Positions 9,184-17,787 of a stretch of DNA of 64,000 nucleotides are shown piece by piece (within the stretch, counting starts at the first letter, position 1; each line of letters opens with the position of its first letter). The notes below the pieces were generated by a model. It had not been told where the DNA came from and did no database searches. It was given only the letters and a program-made list of their open reading frames with translations. This DNA is from Serratia proteamaculans_D (GTDB lineage: Bacteria > Pseudomonadota > Gammaproteobacteria > Enterobacterales > Enterobacteriaceae): NCBI RefSeq assembly GCF_049959315.1, contig NZ_CP188201.1; one strand, written 5' to 3'. The position numbers and the translations under genes are program-made.

Positions 9184-11241
9184 ATGAAAAACGTCAAGTC
9201 CGGGATCGTCTGGCTGGCGGTGGCGTTGGTGGGCGCATTTGCCTTCGCCATGCTGGCGCTAAGCCGTGGGGAGCATGTTAATGCGGTTTGGCTAGTGGTA
9301 GCGGCGGTCGCCTGCTACAGCATCGCTTACCGCTTCTACAGCCTGTTTATTGCCAAGAAAGTCTTTGAGCTCGACGATCGCCGCATGACGCCGGCGGAAC
9401 GTCGCAACGACGGATTGGACTACGTGCCCACCAACAAATGGGTGCTGTTTGGTCACCACTTTGCCGCTATCGCCGGTGCCGGACCGTTGGTTGGCCCGAT
9501 CCTGGCTGCACAAATGGGCTTTCTGCCCGGCACCATCTGGATCCTGGTTGGGGTGATGCTGGCCGGTGCCGTGCAGGACTTCCTGATCCTGTTTATCTCC
9601 ACTCGCCGCGACGGCCGTTCGCTGGGTGAAATGGCCAAGCAGGAACTGGGCGCCTTCGCCGGGGTGATCACCATGCTGGGTGCGCTGGGGGTGATGATTA
9701 TCATTCTGTCTGCGCTGGCGCTGGTGGTGGTAAAAGCATTGGCCGACAGCCCATGGGGCCTGTTCACTATCGCCGCCACCATTCCTATCGCGCTGTTTAT
9801 GGGCGTGTACATGCGTTTTATCCGGCCGGGTAAAATCGCCGAAATTTCGGTGGTGGGTTTTGCCCTGATGCTGCTGGCGATTATTTACGGCGGCAATGTG
9901 GCACAAGACCCCTACTGGGGCCCGTTCTTCACGCTGCACGGTACTACGCTGACCTGGGTGCTGGTGGTTTACGGCTTTGTCGCCTCGGTGCTGCCGGTGT
10001 GGCTGCTGTTGGCACCGCGTGACTATCTGTCCACCTTTATGAAGATTGGCGTCATTATCGGGCTGGCGATTGGCATCGTCTTCGCCATGCCGGAAATGAA
10101 AATGCCGGCGGTGTCGCGCTTTATCGACGGTAGTGGCCCGGTGTTCGCCGGTTCGCTGTTCCCGTTCCTGTTTATTACCATCGCCTGCGGCTCGATTTCC
10201 GGCTTCCATGCGCTGGTGTCCAGCGGTACAACCCCGAAACTGGTGGAGCGTGAAAGCCATATTCGCTTTATCGGCTACGGTGCCATGTTGATGGAGTCCT
10301 TCGTGGCTATCATGGCGCTGATCTGCGCCTCGGTCATCGATCCGGGCGTTTACTTCGCCATGAACTCACCGGCGGCGCTAATCGGCACCACGGTGGAAAA
10401 TGCCTCGCAGGTGATTAACAGCTGGGGCTTTATGATCACCCCGGAAACCCTGACGATGATTGCCAAAGACGTCGGGGAGCACTCGATTCTGTCGCGTGCC
10501 GGTGGCGCACCGACCTTTGCGGTAGGCATGGCGCACATCATTACCGAGGTGTTTAACAGCCGCGCGATGATGGCGTTTTGGTATCACTTCGCCATTTTGT
10601 TCGAGGCGCTGTTTATTCTGACCGCCGTCGATGCCGGGACCCGCGCCTGTCGTTTTATGGTGCAGGATTTGGTTGGCGTGGCGATCCCACGGCTGGCCAA
10701 CAACCGTTCGTGGTTCGGTAATCTGGCGGGGACGACGGTAGCGGTCGCCGGCTGGGGGTTCTTTGTTTATCAAGGGGTGGTCGATCCGCTCGGCGGCATC
10801 AACACCCTGTGGCCGCTGTTTGGTATCGGTAACCAGATGCTGGCGTCGATGGCGCTGATCCTCGGTACCGTGGTGCTGTTCAAAATGAAAAAACAGCGCT
10901 ACGCCTGGGTGACTATCCTGCCCACCGTCTGGTTGTTTATCACCTCAATGACCGCCGGCTGGCAGAAGATCTTCCATGAAAAACCGAGTATCGGCTTCCT
11001 GGCACAGGCGAAAAAATTCTCTACCGGTATTGAGCAAGGTACGTTAATCGCACCGGCCAAGACCTTAAAGGATATGGAAACCATTGTGTTCAGCAACCAG
11101 ATTAACGCCGCGCTCTGTGCTTTCTTTATGCTGGTAGCGGTAACCATGCTGGTCTCCGCCTTCTTTGTGATCCGCCGTGCGCTGAACTCCAGTCAGCCTA
11201 CTGCGCAGGAGTCACCGATCGTCCTGCGTGAGAATGGCTAA
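9184..11241 (+). CDS. cstA: CstA-family carbon-starvation peptide/pyruvate transporter
   Basis: 685 residues with many predicted membrane segments, matching CstA/BtsT proteins throughout (DYVPTNKWVLFGHHFAAIAG, LPVWLLLAPRDYLSTF, SGFHALVSSGTTPK, FWYHFAILFEALFILTAVDAGTR). It is closer to CstA than to BtsT in the C-terminal third (NTLWPLFG, KMKKQRYAWV). The family takes up peptides or pyruvate under carbon limitation. The ATG at 9184 has AAGGAG seven or more bases upstream; an in-frame ATG at 9016 would add 56 unconserved residues. The small ybdD/yjiX-type gene that usually follows cstA/btsT is missing here; a terminator follows directly. Confidence 0.88.
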   Translation: MKNVKSGIVWLAVALVGAFAFAMLALSRGEHVNAVWLVVAAVACYSIAYRFYSLFIAKKVFELDDRRMTPAERRNDGLDYVPTNKWVLFGHHFAAIAGAGPLVGPILAAQMGFLPGTIWILVGVMLAGAVQDFLILFISTRRDGRSLGEMAKQELGAFAGVITMLGALGVMIIILSALALVVVKALADSPWGLFTIAATIPIALFMGVYMRFIRPGKIAEISVVGFALMLLAIIYGGNVAQDPYWGPFFTLHGTTLTWVLVVYGFVASVLPVWLLLAPRDYLSTFMKIGVIIGLAIGIVFAMPEMKMPAVSRFIDGSGPVFAGSLFPFLFITIACGSISGFHALVSSGTTPKLVERESHIRFIGYGAMLMESFVAIMALICASVIDPGVYFAMNSPAALIGTTVENASQVINSWGFMITPETLTMIAKDVGEHSILSRAGGAPTFAVGMAHIITEVFNSRAMMAFWYHFAILFEALFILTAVDAGTRACRFMVQDLVGVAIPRLANNRSWFGNLAGTTVAVAGWGFFVYQGVVDPLGGINTLWPLFGIGNQMLASMALILGTVVLFKMKKQRYAWVTILPTVWLFITSMTAGWQKIFHEKPSIGFLAQAKKFSTGIEQGTLIAPAKTLKDMETIVFSNQINAALCAFFMLVAVTMLVSAFFVIRRALNSSQPTAQESPIVLRENG

Positions 11242-11285
11242 ACCTGCGATTGGGCGCGGCATGCAGCGCCCCTACATTAAGCAAC

Positions 11286-11317
11286 CGGGCACTTGAACAG
11301 TGCCCGTTTCTTTGTTT
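11286..11317 (+). terminator. Rho-independent terminator of cstA
   Basis: CGGGCACT / AGTGCCCG stem with 5-nt loop, followed by a T-rich tract (TTTCTTTGTTT). It lies between convergent cstA and fsa. Confidence 0.88.
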
Positions 11318-11327
11318 ACAGCTCATT

Positions 11328-11993
11328 TCAGTTCAATAAGTTAGTCCCAAAGGCCCCCTGCCAATCCTGTTCGAACTTCTCTACCGCCGCCTGTACCGCA
11401 GGAGCGGCAAGGAACTGCTCGGCAACGTCGACCGGCAAGGTGATGGCCTGGCAACCTGCCAGTAAACACTCCAGTGCCTGACGCGGCGTTTTAAAACTGG
11501 CGGCCAGCACTCTGGCTCCTGGTGCATGCAGCGTCAGCAACTGTTGCAGCTCCTGCACCATCTTGATGCCGTCGCCGCCCTGCGCATCCAGACGGTTAAT
11601 GTAAGGGGCGACATACTCTGCCCCGGCCAACGCCGCCAGCAATCCCTGACCCGCGCCGTAGACCGCCGTCCCCAGCGTAGGGATCGACATCGCTTTCAGT
11701 TTCTTAATGGCCGCCAGCCCTTCCGCGGTCGCCGGCACCTTCACCACCAGCCCTGGCACTCGCTGATGAAGTAGCGCCGCTTCTGCCACCATAAGTTCGG
11801 CATCGTTGGCCATCACCTGAGCAAACAGCTTGCCGGTGCCCCCCATCGCATCACGCAGCGCCGGTAGCACCTCCCAAATCGGTTTCCCCTCTTTGGCAAC
11901 AATACTTGGATTGGTGGTCACACCATGCAGCGGAAGGATGCGCGCCAGGCGTTTCACGGCGTTCACATCAGCGGTATCGAGATATAGCTCCAT
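11328..11993 (-). CDS. fsa: Fructose-6-phosphate aldolase (FsaA/FsaB type)
   Basis: 221 residues, transaldolase-like class I aldolase that cleaves fructose 6-phosphate to dihydroxyacetone and glyceraldehyde 3-phosphate in the cytoplasm. The Schiff-base Lys85 (VVKVPAT), Asp6 (YLDTADV) and Tyr131 (PYINRLDAQGG) of the family are at their usual positions, and the C-terminal KFEQDWQGAFGT is retained. Sequence alone does not separate fsaA from fsaB. The E. coli fsaA gene sits beside ybiY-ybiW; here fsa is divergent from ybiY and shares its control region with an FNR site. Confidence 0.92.
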   Translation of the reverse strand: MELYLDTADVNAVKRLARILPLHGVTTNPSIVAKEGKPIWEVLPALRDAMGGTGKLFAQVMANDAELMVAEAALLHQRVPGLVVKVPATAEGLAAIKKLKAMSIPTLGTAVYGAGQGLLAALAGAEYVAPYINRLDAQGGDGIKMVQELQQLLTLHAPGARVLAASFKTPRQALECLLAGCQAITLPVDVAEQFLAAPAVQAAVEKFEQDWQGAFGTNLLN

Positions 11994-12063
11994 TACGGAC
12001 TCCTGAATCTTCTGTGGACGAATTCAAACTCTGGTCATAGTAGGACATGCAATACGTTTACAT

Positions 12064-12077
12064 TTGATCGAAATCAA
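12064..12077. promoter_or_regulatory. FNR binding site between fsa and ybiY
   Basis: TTGATCGAAATCAA matches the FNR consensus TTGAT-N4-ATCAA perfectly. It lies 63 bases before the ybiY GTG and 71 bases before the fsa ATG, well placed to activate either or both. Anaerobic control suits the oxygen-sensitive glycyl-radical enzyme next to it. Confidence 0.8.
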
Positions 12078-12139
12078 ATCAACTTTCATTCGAAACAACT
12101 TTAATGAAAACAGAAAAGCAACCGAATGACAGGTGACTC

Positions 12140-13039
12140 GTGATTTTCAATCTGCAGCGCTATTCCACCCATGATGGCCCAGGCATTCGCAGCGTAGTGT
12201 TTCTGAAAGGCTGCTCGCTCGGCTGCCGCTGGTGCCAGAACCCGGAAAGCCGGGCGCGAAAGGCAGACCTGTTGTTCGACCCTCGCCTGTGTCTTGGCGG
12301 CTGCACGCTGTGTACCGAAGAGGATCCGCAGGCTGTCCGGCGGATAGACGGTAACCTGGTGATCCAGCGCGATTTACTCAACCATGAAGATTATGCCGCA
12401 TTGGCTGCCCGTTGCCCAACCGGCGCGCTCAGCCTGTGCGGCAGCGCGATAAATATCGACGATATCATGGCCGAGGTCCTGCGCGACCGCCCCTTTTATT
12501 TACGGACCGGCGGTGGACTGACGCTGTCCGGGGGCGAACCCTTTATGCAACCGGCCGTGGCGGCAGAACTGCTGCGCCGCAGTCGTGAGGCCGGTATTCA
12601 TACCGCGGTGGAGTCCTGTCTGCATACCCCCTGGTCGTACATCGCCCCTTCACTGCCCTGGCTTGACCTGATGCTGGCGGATCTGAAACACGTCGATGAA
12701 TGGCGCTTCAAACAATGGACCGGCGGCTCCGCCAAACGGGTGATGGACAATTTTCGTCGGCTGGCTGAGCGCGGGACCCAAACCATTGTGCGCGTGCCGC
12801 TGATCCCAGAGTTTAACGCCGATCGCCACTCTGTCCGTGCGATTGTCGATTTCGCCGCCGATGAAACCGGCGCCAAAGAGATTCATTTTTTGCCATACCA
12901 CACACTGGGCATCAACAAATATCACCTGCTCGGCGAACCCTATCACGCTGCCCGTACCCCACTGGATGCGCCCGAACTGCTGGCCTATGCCGAACAGTAC
13001 GCCACAACCAAAGGGCTGACCGCTATTTTGCGAGGATAA
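12140..13039 (+). CDS. ybiY: YbiY (PflE), glycyl-radical enzyme activating protein
   Basis: 299-residue radical SAM activase that puts the glycyl radical on its partner, encoded 4 bases downstream. The CxxxCxxC cluster motif is Cys25-Cys29-Cys32 (GCSLGCRWC). A ferredoxin-like insert adds Cys51, Cys55, Cys58 and Cys92 (CPTGAL). The SAM-binding GGE motif (LSGGEPFMQP) follows. The GTG start reproduces the E. coli YbiY N-terminus MIFNxQRYSTHDGPGIR. The protein is cytoplasmic and oxygen-sensitive, which fits the upstream FNR site. Confidence 0.93.
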   Translation: MIFNLQRYSTHDGPGIRSVVFLKGCSLGCRWCQNPESRARKADLLFDPRLCLGGCTLCTEEDPQAVRRIDGNLVIQRDLLNHEDYAALAARCPTGALSLCGSAINIDDIMAEVLRDRPFYLRTGGGLTLSGGEPFMQPAVAAELLRRSREAGIHTAVESCLHTPWSYIAPSLPWLDLMLADLKHVDEWRFKQWTGGSAKRVMDNFRRLAERGTQTIVRVPLIPEFNADRHSVRAIVDFAADETGAKEIHFLPYHTLGINKYHLLGEPYHAARTPLDAPELLAYAEQYATTKGLTAILRG

Positions 13040-13043
13040 CATC

Positions 13044-15476
13044 ATGACCACGCTGGACTTGACCACCCTGACCGTACGCACTCTGGCCCACAAGAACGCG
13101 CTGATCCATATCGTCAAACCGCCGGTTTGCACCGAACGCGCACAGCACTATACCGAAGCCTATCAGCAGCACCTGGACAAACCCTTGCCGGTGCGTCGGG
13201 CGCTGGCGTTAGCTAACCATCTGACCAAACGCACCCTGAGAATCGACAACGATGAGCTGATTATTGGCAACCAGGCCAGTGAATTGCGCGCCGCGCCGAT
13301 CTTCCCGGAATATACCGTCAGTTGGATCGAAGACGAGATTGACCAGTTGGCCGACCGTCCGGGTGCCGGTTTTTCCATCAGCGAAGAGAATAAGGCCATC
13401 CTGCACCGGATATGCCCGTGGTGGCGCGGCCAGACGGTACAAGACCGCTGCTACGGCATGTTCACCGATGAACAACAGGCGCTGCTGGCCACCGGTATCA
13501 TCAAGGCCGAAGGCAATATGACTTCGGGAGATGCCCACCTGGCGGTGAATTTCCCACTGCTGCTGGAAAAAGGCCTCGACGGGCTACGCGACAAGGTGGA
13601 CGAGCGCCGCAGCCGCATTCACCTCACCGACTGGCAAGAGTTACAACAGGAACAATTCCTGAAGGCTATCGACCTGACCCTGGAGGCACTGAGCGCCCAT
13701 ATCCTGCGCTTTGCCGAACTGGCCCGCAACATGGCACAGGCGGAAAGTCGCCGCTGGCGGAGTGAAGAGCTGCTGGCCATCGCGGAAAACTGCGAGTTGA
13801 TCGCCCACCGCCCACCGCAGACCTTCTGGCAGGCGCTGCAACTGTGTTACTTCATTCAGTTAACGCTACAAATTGAATCCAACGGCCATTCGGTGTCCTT
13901 TGGCCGCCTCGACCAATATCTGTACCCCTGGTATCGCCGCGATGTCGAGCTGGAGCAGACTCTGCCGCGTGAACGTGCGATCGAAATGCTGCACAGCTGC
14001 TGGCTTAAACTGTTGGAGATCAACAAAATCCGTTCTGGTTCACACTCCAAAGCCTCGGCAGGCAGCCCGCTGTATCAGAACGTCACTATTGGCGGACAGC
14101 AGCTGATCGATGGCAAACCCTGCGACGCGGTGAATCCTTTGTCCTATACCATTCTGGAATCCTGTGGCCGTCTGCGCTCAACCCAACCCAACCTCAGCGT
14201 TCGCTACCATGCCGGGATGAGCAGCGACTTTCTCGATGCCTGCGTGCAGGTGATCCGTTGTGGCTTCGGCATGCCGGCCTTCAACAACGATGAGATAGTC
14301 ATTCCCGAATTTATCAGGCTGGGGGTGGCGGTAGAGGACGCCTATGATTATGCGGCGATTGGCTGCATCGAAACCGCCGTTGGCGGCAAATGGGGTTATC
14401 GCTGCACCGGCATGAGTTTTATCAACTTCGCCCGAGTCTTGCTGGCGGCGCTGGAGCAAGGGCGTGATGCCACCTCCGGCAAGGTGTTCCTGCCCCAGGA
14501 GTTGGCGTTGTCACGGGACAACTTCAGCCATTTCGATCAGGTGCTTGACGCCTGGGACAGCCAGATCCGCTACTACACCCATAAGTCGATTGAAATTGAG
14601 TGCGTGGTCGATAGCGTGCTGGAAGAAAATGCTCACGACATTCTGTGCTCAGCATTGGTGGACGACTGCATTGAACGCGGTAAAAGCATTAAGCAAGGCG
14701 GTGCAAAATACGACTGGGTTTCGGGCCTGCAGGTCGGTATTGCCAACCTGGGCAACAGTCTGGCGGCAGTACGTAAACTGGTGTTCGAACAGGGTGCGAT
14801 CGGCCAGCAACAGTTGGCAGCCGCGCTGGCCAATGACTTTGACGGGCTGAGTGGCGAACAGTTACGTCAGCGGCTGCTCAACGCCGCGCCAAAATACGGC
14901 AATGACGTGGATGAGGTCGACCAACTGCTGGTGCGCGCTTATCAGACCTACATTGACGAACTCGGGCAGTATCACAATACCCGCTTTGGTCGTGGCCCGA
15001 TCGGCGGCACTTACTACGCCGGCACTTCGTCCATTTCGGCTAACGTGCCCTTTGGCGCGGCTACCCTGGCAACACCGGATGGGCGTAAAGCGCATACGCC
15101 GCTGGCAGAAGGTGCCAGCCCGGCATCCGGTACCGACCACCTGGGGCCGACTGCCGTGTTTAATTCACTGTCCAAGTTACCTACCGCCTCAATCCTCGGT
15201 GGCGTGCTGCTGAATCAGAAACTCAACCCGGCCACGCTGGAAAACCCGGCCGATCGTGAAAAGCTGATGCTGATGCTGCGCACCTTCTTTGAGGCCTATC
15301 AGGGATGGCACGTGCAGTACAACATTGTGTCGCGGGAAACCCTGCTGGAAGCGAAGCAACATCCTGACCAATATCGTGATTTAGTGGTTCGCGTTGCTGG
15401 ATATTCCGCGTTCTTTACCGCATTATCCCCTGACGCGCAGGATGATATTATTGCGCGAACAGAACATACTATTTAA
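13044..15476 (+). CDS. ybiW: YbiW (PflF), glycyl-radical enzyme of pyruvate formate-lyase/glycerol dehydratase family
   Basis: 810 residues, the same length as E. coli YbiW and very similar over its whole length. The thiyl-radical Cys441 lies in IGCIET with Glu443 in the CxE arrangement typical of dehydratase/lyase-type members rather than the CC pair of true pyruvate formate-lyase. The glycyl radical Gly786 lies in RVAGYSAFF. The substrate is not known; a diol or polyol dehydratase or lyase is an inference from the CxE motif and from the neighbouring aldolase. It is transcribed with ybiY (4-base gap) and probably yciT (48-base gap). Confidence 0.93.
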   Translation: MTTLDLTTLTVRTLAHKNALIHIVKPPVCTERAQHYTEAYQQHLDKPLPVRRALALANHLTKRTLRIDNDELIIGNQASELRAAPIFPEYTVSWIEDEIDQLADRPGAGFSISEENKAILHRICPWWRGQTVQDRCYGMFTDEQQALLATGIIKAEGNMTSGDAHLAVNFPLLLEKGLDGLRDKVDERRSRIHLTDWQELQQEQFLKAIDLTLEALSAHILRFAELARNMAQAESRRWRSEELLAIAENCELIAHRPPQTFWQALQLCYFIQLTLQIESNGHSVSFGRLDQYLYPWYRRDVELEQTLPRERAIEMLHSCWLKLLEINKIRSGSHSKASAGSPLYQNVTIGGQQLIDGKPCDAVNPLSYTILESCGRLRSTQPNLSVRYHAGMSSDFLDACVQVIRCGFGMPAFNNDEIVIPEFIRLGVAVEDAYDYAAIGCIETAVGGKWGYRCTGMSFINFARVLLAALEQGRDATSGKVFLPQELALSRDNFSHFDQVLDAWDSQIRYYTHKSIEIECVVDSVLEENAHDILCSALVDDCIERGKSIKQGGAKYDWVSGLQVGIANLGNSLAAVRKLVFEQGAIGQQQLAAALANDFDGLSGEQLRQRLLNAAPKYGNDVDEVDQLLVRAYQTYIDELGQYHNTRFGRGPIGGTYYAGTSSISANVPFGAATLATPDGRKAHTPLAEGASPASGTDHLGPTAVFNSLSKLPTASILGGVLLNQKLNPATLENPADREKLMLMLRTFFEAYQGWHVQYNIVSRETLLEAKQHPDQYRDLVVRVAGYSAFFTALSPDAQDDIIARTEHTI

Positions 15477-15524
15477 ACAACAAATATTAGCGGCCGCACC
15501 TTGGTGGCCGCACATCAGGTTGAT

Positions 15525-16271
15525 ATGAATTCAAGACAACAGACAATATTGCAATTGGTTAACGACCGGCGACGCATCAGCGTCAGCGATCTGGCTACCG
15601 CTACCGGCGTTTCTGAGGTGACCATCCGTCAGGATTTGAACCTGCTGGAGAAGCGCAGTTACTTGAAGCGGGTGCATGGTTCCGCGCTGGCGCTGGAAAG
15701 TGACGACGTCGATGCACGTATGATGTCCAACTTCACCCTCAAGCAAAAACTGGCGCAATATGCCGCATCGCTGGTGAACGACGATGAAACCATCTTTATC
15801 GAAAGCGGCAGTGCCAACGCGCTGTTGGCTCGCTACATTGCAGAACGCAAGCGCATCACGCTGATCACCGTCAGCCACTATATCGCCAACCTGCTGAAAG
15901 AGACCGACTGCGAGGTGATCGTGCTGGGCGGCATGTATCAGAAAAAAAGCGAAACCGTGGTCGGGCCGTTAACGCGACAATGCATTCAGCAGGTGCATTT
16001 CAGCAAGGCGTTTATCGGCATTGACGGCTACCATGCGGATACCGGCTTTACCGGCCGCGATATGATGCGCGCCGATGTGGTTAATGCCGTGCTGGCGAAG
16101 GGCGTAGAAAATATTGTCCTGACCGACTCGTCCAAATTTGGACAAATCCAGCCCAATCCGCTGACTCAGCAGGGAAAAGTGCATCGGGTGATCACCGATT
16201 CGCGGCTGTCGCTGGACTATCAACACCAGTTGAAACGTCAGGGAATACAGTTGGATATAGTGAACGATTAG
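15525..16271 (+). CDS. yciT: YciT, DeoR-family transcriptional regulator
   Basis: 248 residues from the ATG giving MNSRQQTILQLV, as in E. coli YciT; the frame extends eight codons upstream to a TTG. An N-terminal DeoR helix-turn-helix (VSDLATATGVSEVTIRQDL) is followed by a sugar-phosphate sensing domain (IFIESGSANALLA, TDSSKFG). In E. coli yciT is an orphan next to osmB, linked to osmotic stress. Here it abuts ybiW on the same strand, suggesting that it responds to a phosphorylated metabolite and controls fsa and ybiYW; that is inference from position. Confidence 0.88.
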   Translation: MNSRQQTILQLVNDRRRISVSDLATATGVSEVTIRQDLNLLEKRSYLKRVHGSALALESDDVDARMMSNFTLKQKLAQYAASLVNDDETIFIESGSANALLARYIAERKRITLITVSHYIANLLKETDCEVIVLGGMYQKKSETVVGPLTRQCIQQVHFSKAFIGIDGYHADTGFTGRDMMRADVVNAVLAKGVENIVLTDSSKFGQIQPNPLTQQGKVHRVITDSRLSLDYQHQLKRQGIQLDIVND

Positions 16272-16291
16272 GCGTCAGGCCGGATAACGGT

Positions 16292-16309
16292 GGCCGTCAC
16301 ACGACGGCC
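16292..16309. terminator. Hairpin between convergent yciT and araD
   Basis: GGCCGTC / GACGGCC with a 4-nt loop, 20 bases past the yciT stop. No T-run on either side, so only a possible terminator. Confidence 0.35.
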
Positions 16310-16319
16310 CACCTGAGGA

Positions 16320-17015
16320 TTACTGGCCGTAATAGGCATTTTTACCGTGCTTGCGCAGGTAATGTTTATCGAGCAGCGTCTGCTGCATGTTCGCCAGCCC
16401 CGGTGTCAGTTGGCTCGAAAAAATCCCCATGTAGGCAATCTCTTCCAGCACCACCGCATTATGCACCGCGTTTTCCGCATCCTTTCCCCAGGTAAAGGGA
16501 CCGTGTGAGTGCACCAGCACCGCCGGTATCGCCGCCGGATCCAACTGGCGTTCTGCAAAGGTTTCGACGATCACCCGGCCGGTTTCCCACTCGTAGCGGC
16601 CATTGATTTCCTCATTGTGCATCTGGCGGGTACAGGGGATGTCACCATAAAAATAATCGGCGTGGGTGGTGCCCCAGGCAGGAATATCCAGCCCCGCCTG
16701 TGCCCAGATGGTGGCATGCCGCGAATGAGTGTGAACAATCCCCCCGGCAGCGGTAAACTCCAGGTACAACGCCCGGTGGGTATCGCTGTCCGATGACGGC
16801 TTTTTATTCCCCTCCACCACTTTGCCGCTTTCCAGCTCCACCACCACCATATCGTCACGGGTCATCAATGCATACTCTACCCCCGACGGCTTGATCACCA
16901 TCAGCCCCTCGCGGCGATCGACAGCACTGACATTACCCCAGGTGAATGTCACCAGATGATGGCGTGGCAAGGCCAGGTTGGCCTCTAATACCTGCTGCTT
17001 GAGATCGTTAAGCAT
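16320..17015 (-). CDS. araD: L-ribulose-5-phosphate 4-epimerase (AraD type)
   Basis: 231 residues, very like E. coli AraD end to end (QQTLLDKHYLRKHG). It interconverts L-ribulose 5-phosphate and D-xylulose 5-phosphate. The zinc ligands His95, His97 (HTHSRH) and His171 (VHSHGPF) and the catalytic Asp76, Asp120 and Tyr229 are at the E. coli positions. UlaF and SgbE paralogues are similar, so the pathway (arabinose, ascorbate or xylulose) cannot be fixed from sequence alone. No araB, araA, araC or ula genes adjoin it; it is a single-gene unit. Confidence 0.88.
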   Translation of the reverse strand: MLNDLKQQVLEANLALPRHHLVTFTWGNVSAVDRREGLMVIKPSGVEYALMTRDDMVVVELESGKVVEGNKKPSSDSDTHRALYLEFTAAGGIVHTHSRHATIWAQAGLDIPAWGTTHADYFYGDIPCTRQMHNEEINGRYEWETGRVIVETFAERQLDPAAIPAVLVHSHGPFTWGKDAENAVHNAVVLEEIAYMGIFSSQLTPGLANMQQTLLDKHYLRKHGKNAYYGQ

Positions 17016-17378
17016 TTGTCTTTCCCGGTTAAGCCTGTTGGGAATATTGTCGGCAGGCTGTCCCTGAGAGGGTATGGCGTAAATCGCTAAAGACCGCGTA
17101 GCCTTCTGCTGGAAACCGAGAACTGTGGGGCACGGAGGAAATAGCCTGCAAAAGGTGGGAAAATGGACTTTAGGACTATTTACCTGTTTATCGTCAGGCA
17201 GAGGCTTATAGTGGATATTGGCAGAGAGAGCGCTTTTAGCTTTTCAATTGTTCTGCCTTTAACAAAAAATGCCATTTTTTATATCGATACGCTTTGGGAG
17301 CCAATAGCAGGCCAAATTTAGGGTTCATGCCTATACTTATAGGGCACTCCCATAAGCCAATGCTAAGGAGAAGTCATT
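17016..17378. other. Divergent control region of araD and osmB
   Basis: No gene is seen in these 363 bases. The right end holds the osmB promoter; the left half should carry the araD promoter, but I see no clear operator or CRP site. Confidence 0.4.
17331..17338 (+). promoter_or_regulatory. RpoS-type -10 element of osmB
   Basis: CTATACTT, the classical extended -10 consensus of RpoS-dependent promoters, 40 bases before the osmB start. E. coli osmB is known to be RpoS- and osmotically controlled. Confidence 0.65.
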
Positions 17379-17597
17379 ATGATGATTATCAATAAACGTT
17401 TCGCCACTGCCGCTCTGGCGCTTACGCTGGCGTTTTCACTCAGCGCTTGTTCCAACATGTCCAAACGTGACCGTAACACCGCTATCGGTGCCGGTGCAGG
17501 GGCTGTAGGCGGCGCGGTGTTGACCGATGGTAGCGCACTGGGTACGCTCGGCGGGGCCGCCGTTGGGGGCATCATTGGTCATCAGGTAGGTAAATAA
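17379..17597 (+). CDS. osmB: OsmB, osmotically inducible outer-membrane lipoprotein
   Basis: 72 residues, the E. coli length. Lipoprotein signal peptide with lipobox LSAC (lipidated Cys24), then a conserved NMSKRDRNTAIGAGAGA segment and a glycine-zipper region (GGAAVGGIIGHQVGK). GGAG lies before the first of two consecutive ATGs. It is a small envelope protein of osmotic and stationary-phase stress, likely expressed from the RpoS-type promoter just upstream. Its biochemical role is unknown. Confidence 0.93.
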   Translation: MMIINKRFATAALALTLAFSLSACSNMSKRDRNTAIGAGAGAVGGAVLTDGSALGTLGGAAVGGIIGHQVGK

Positions 17598-17741
17598 CCT
17601 GACCGGCCACTAGCCGACAGGCTGGCAAAAGCGTTTACGCTTTGACGTATTAACCATAATAAAGAATATTTCAGGTCTGTTTTACTTTTAGTCAATGGCA
17701 TCATTGCCATTAACGGGTTAACGCCCGGCAGCATCACCCAC

Positions 17742-17774
17742 TGCCATGCCGCAGCATTACACCGCGGCATGGCA
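17742..17774. terminator. Strong hairpin between convergent osmB and yciH
   Basis: Perfect 11-bp inverted repeat TGCCATGCCGC / GCGGCATGGCA with an 11-nt loop. No T-run, but the location between two converging genes suits a shared terminator or an mRNA-stabilising structure. Confidence 0.45.
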
Positions 17775-17787
17775 ATTCCCCCAGCGA

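Noticed and set aside
9292..10260. 322-codon minus-strand frame opposite cstA
   Set aside because: Antisense to a conserved membrane protein and rich in His, Gln and Arg, a typical shadow composition.
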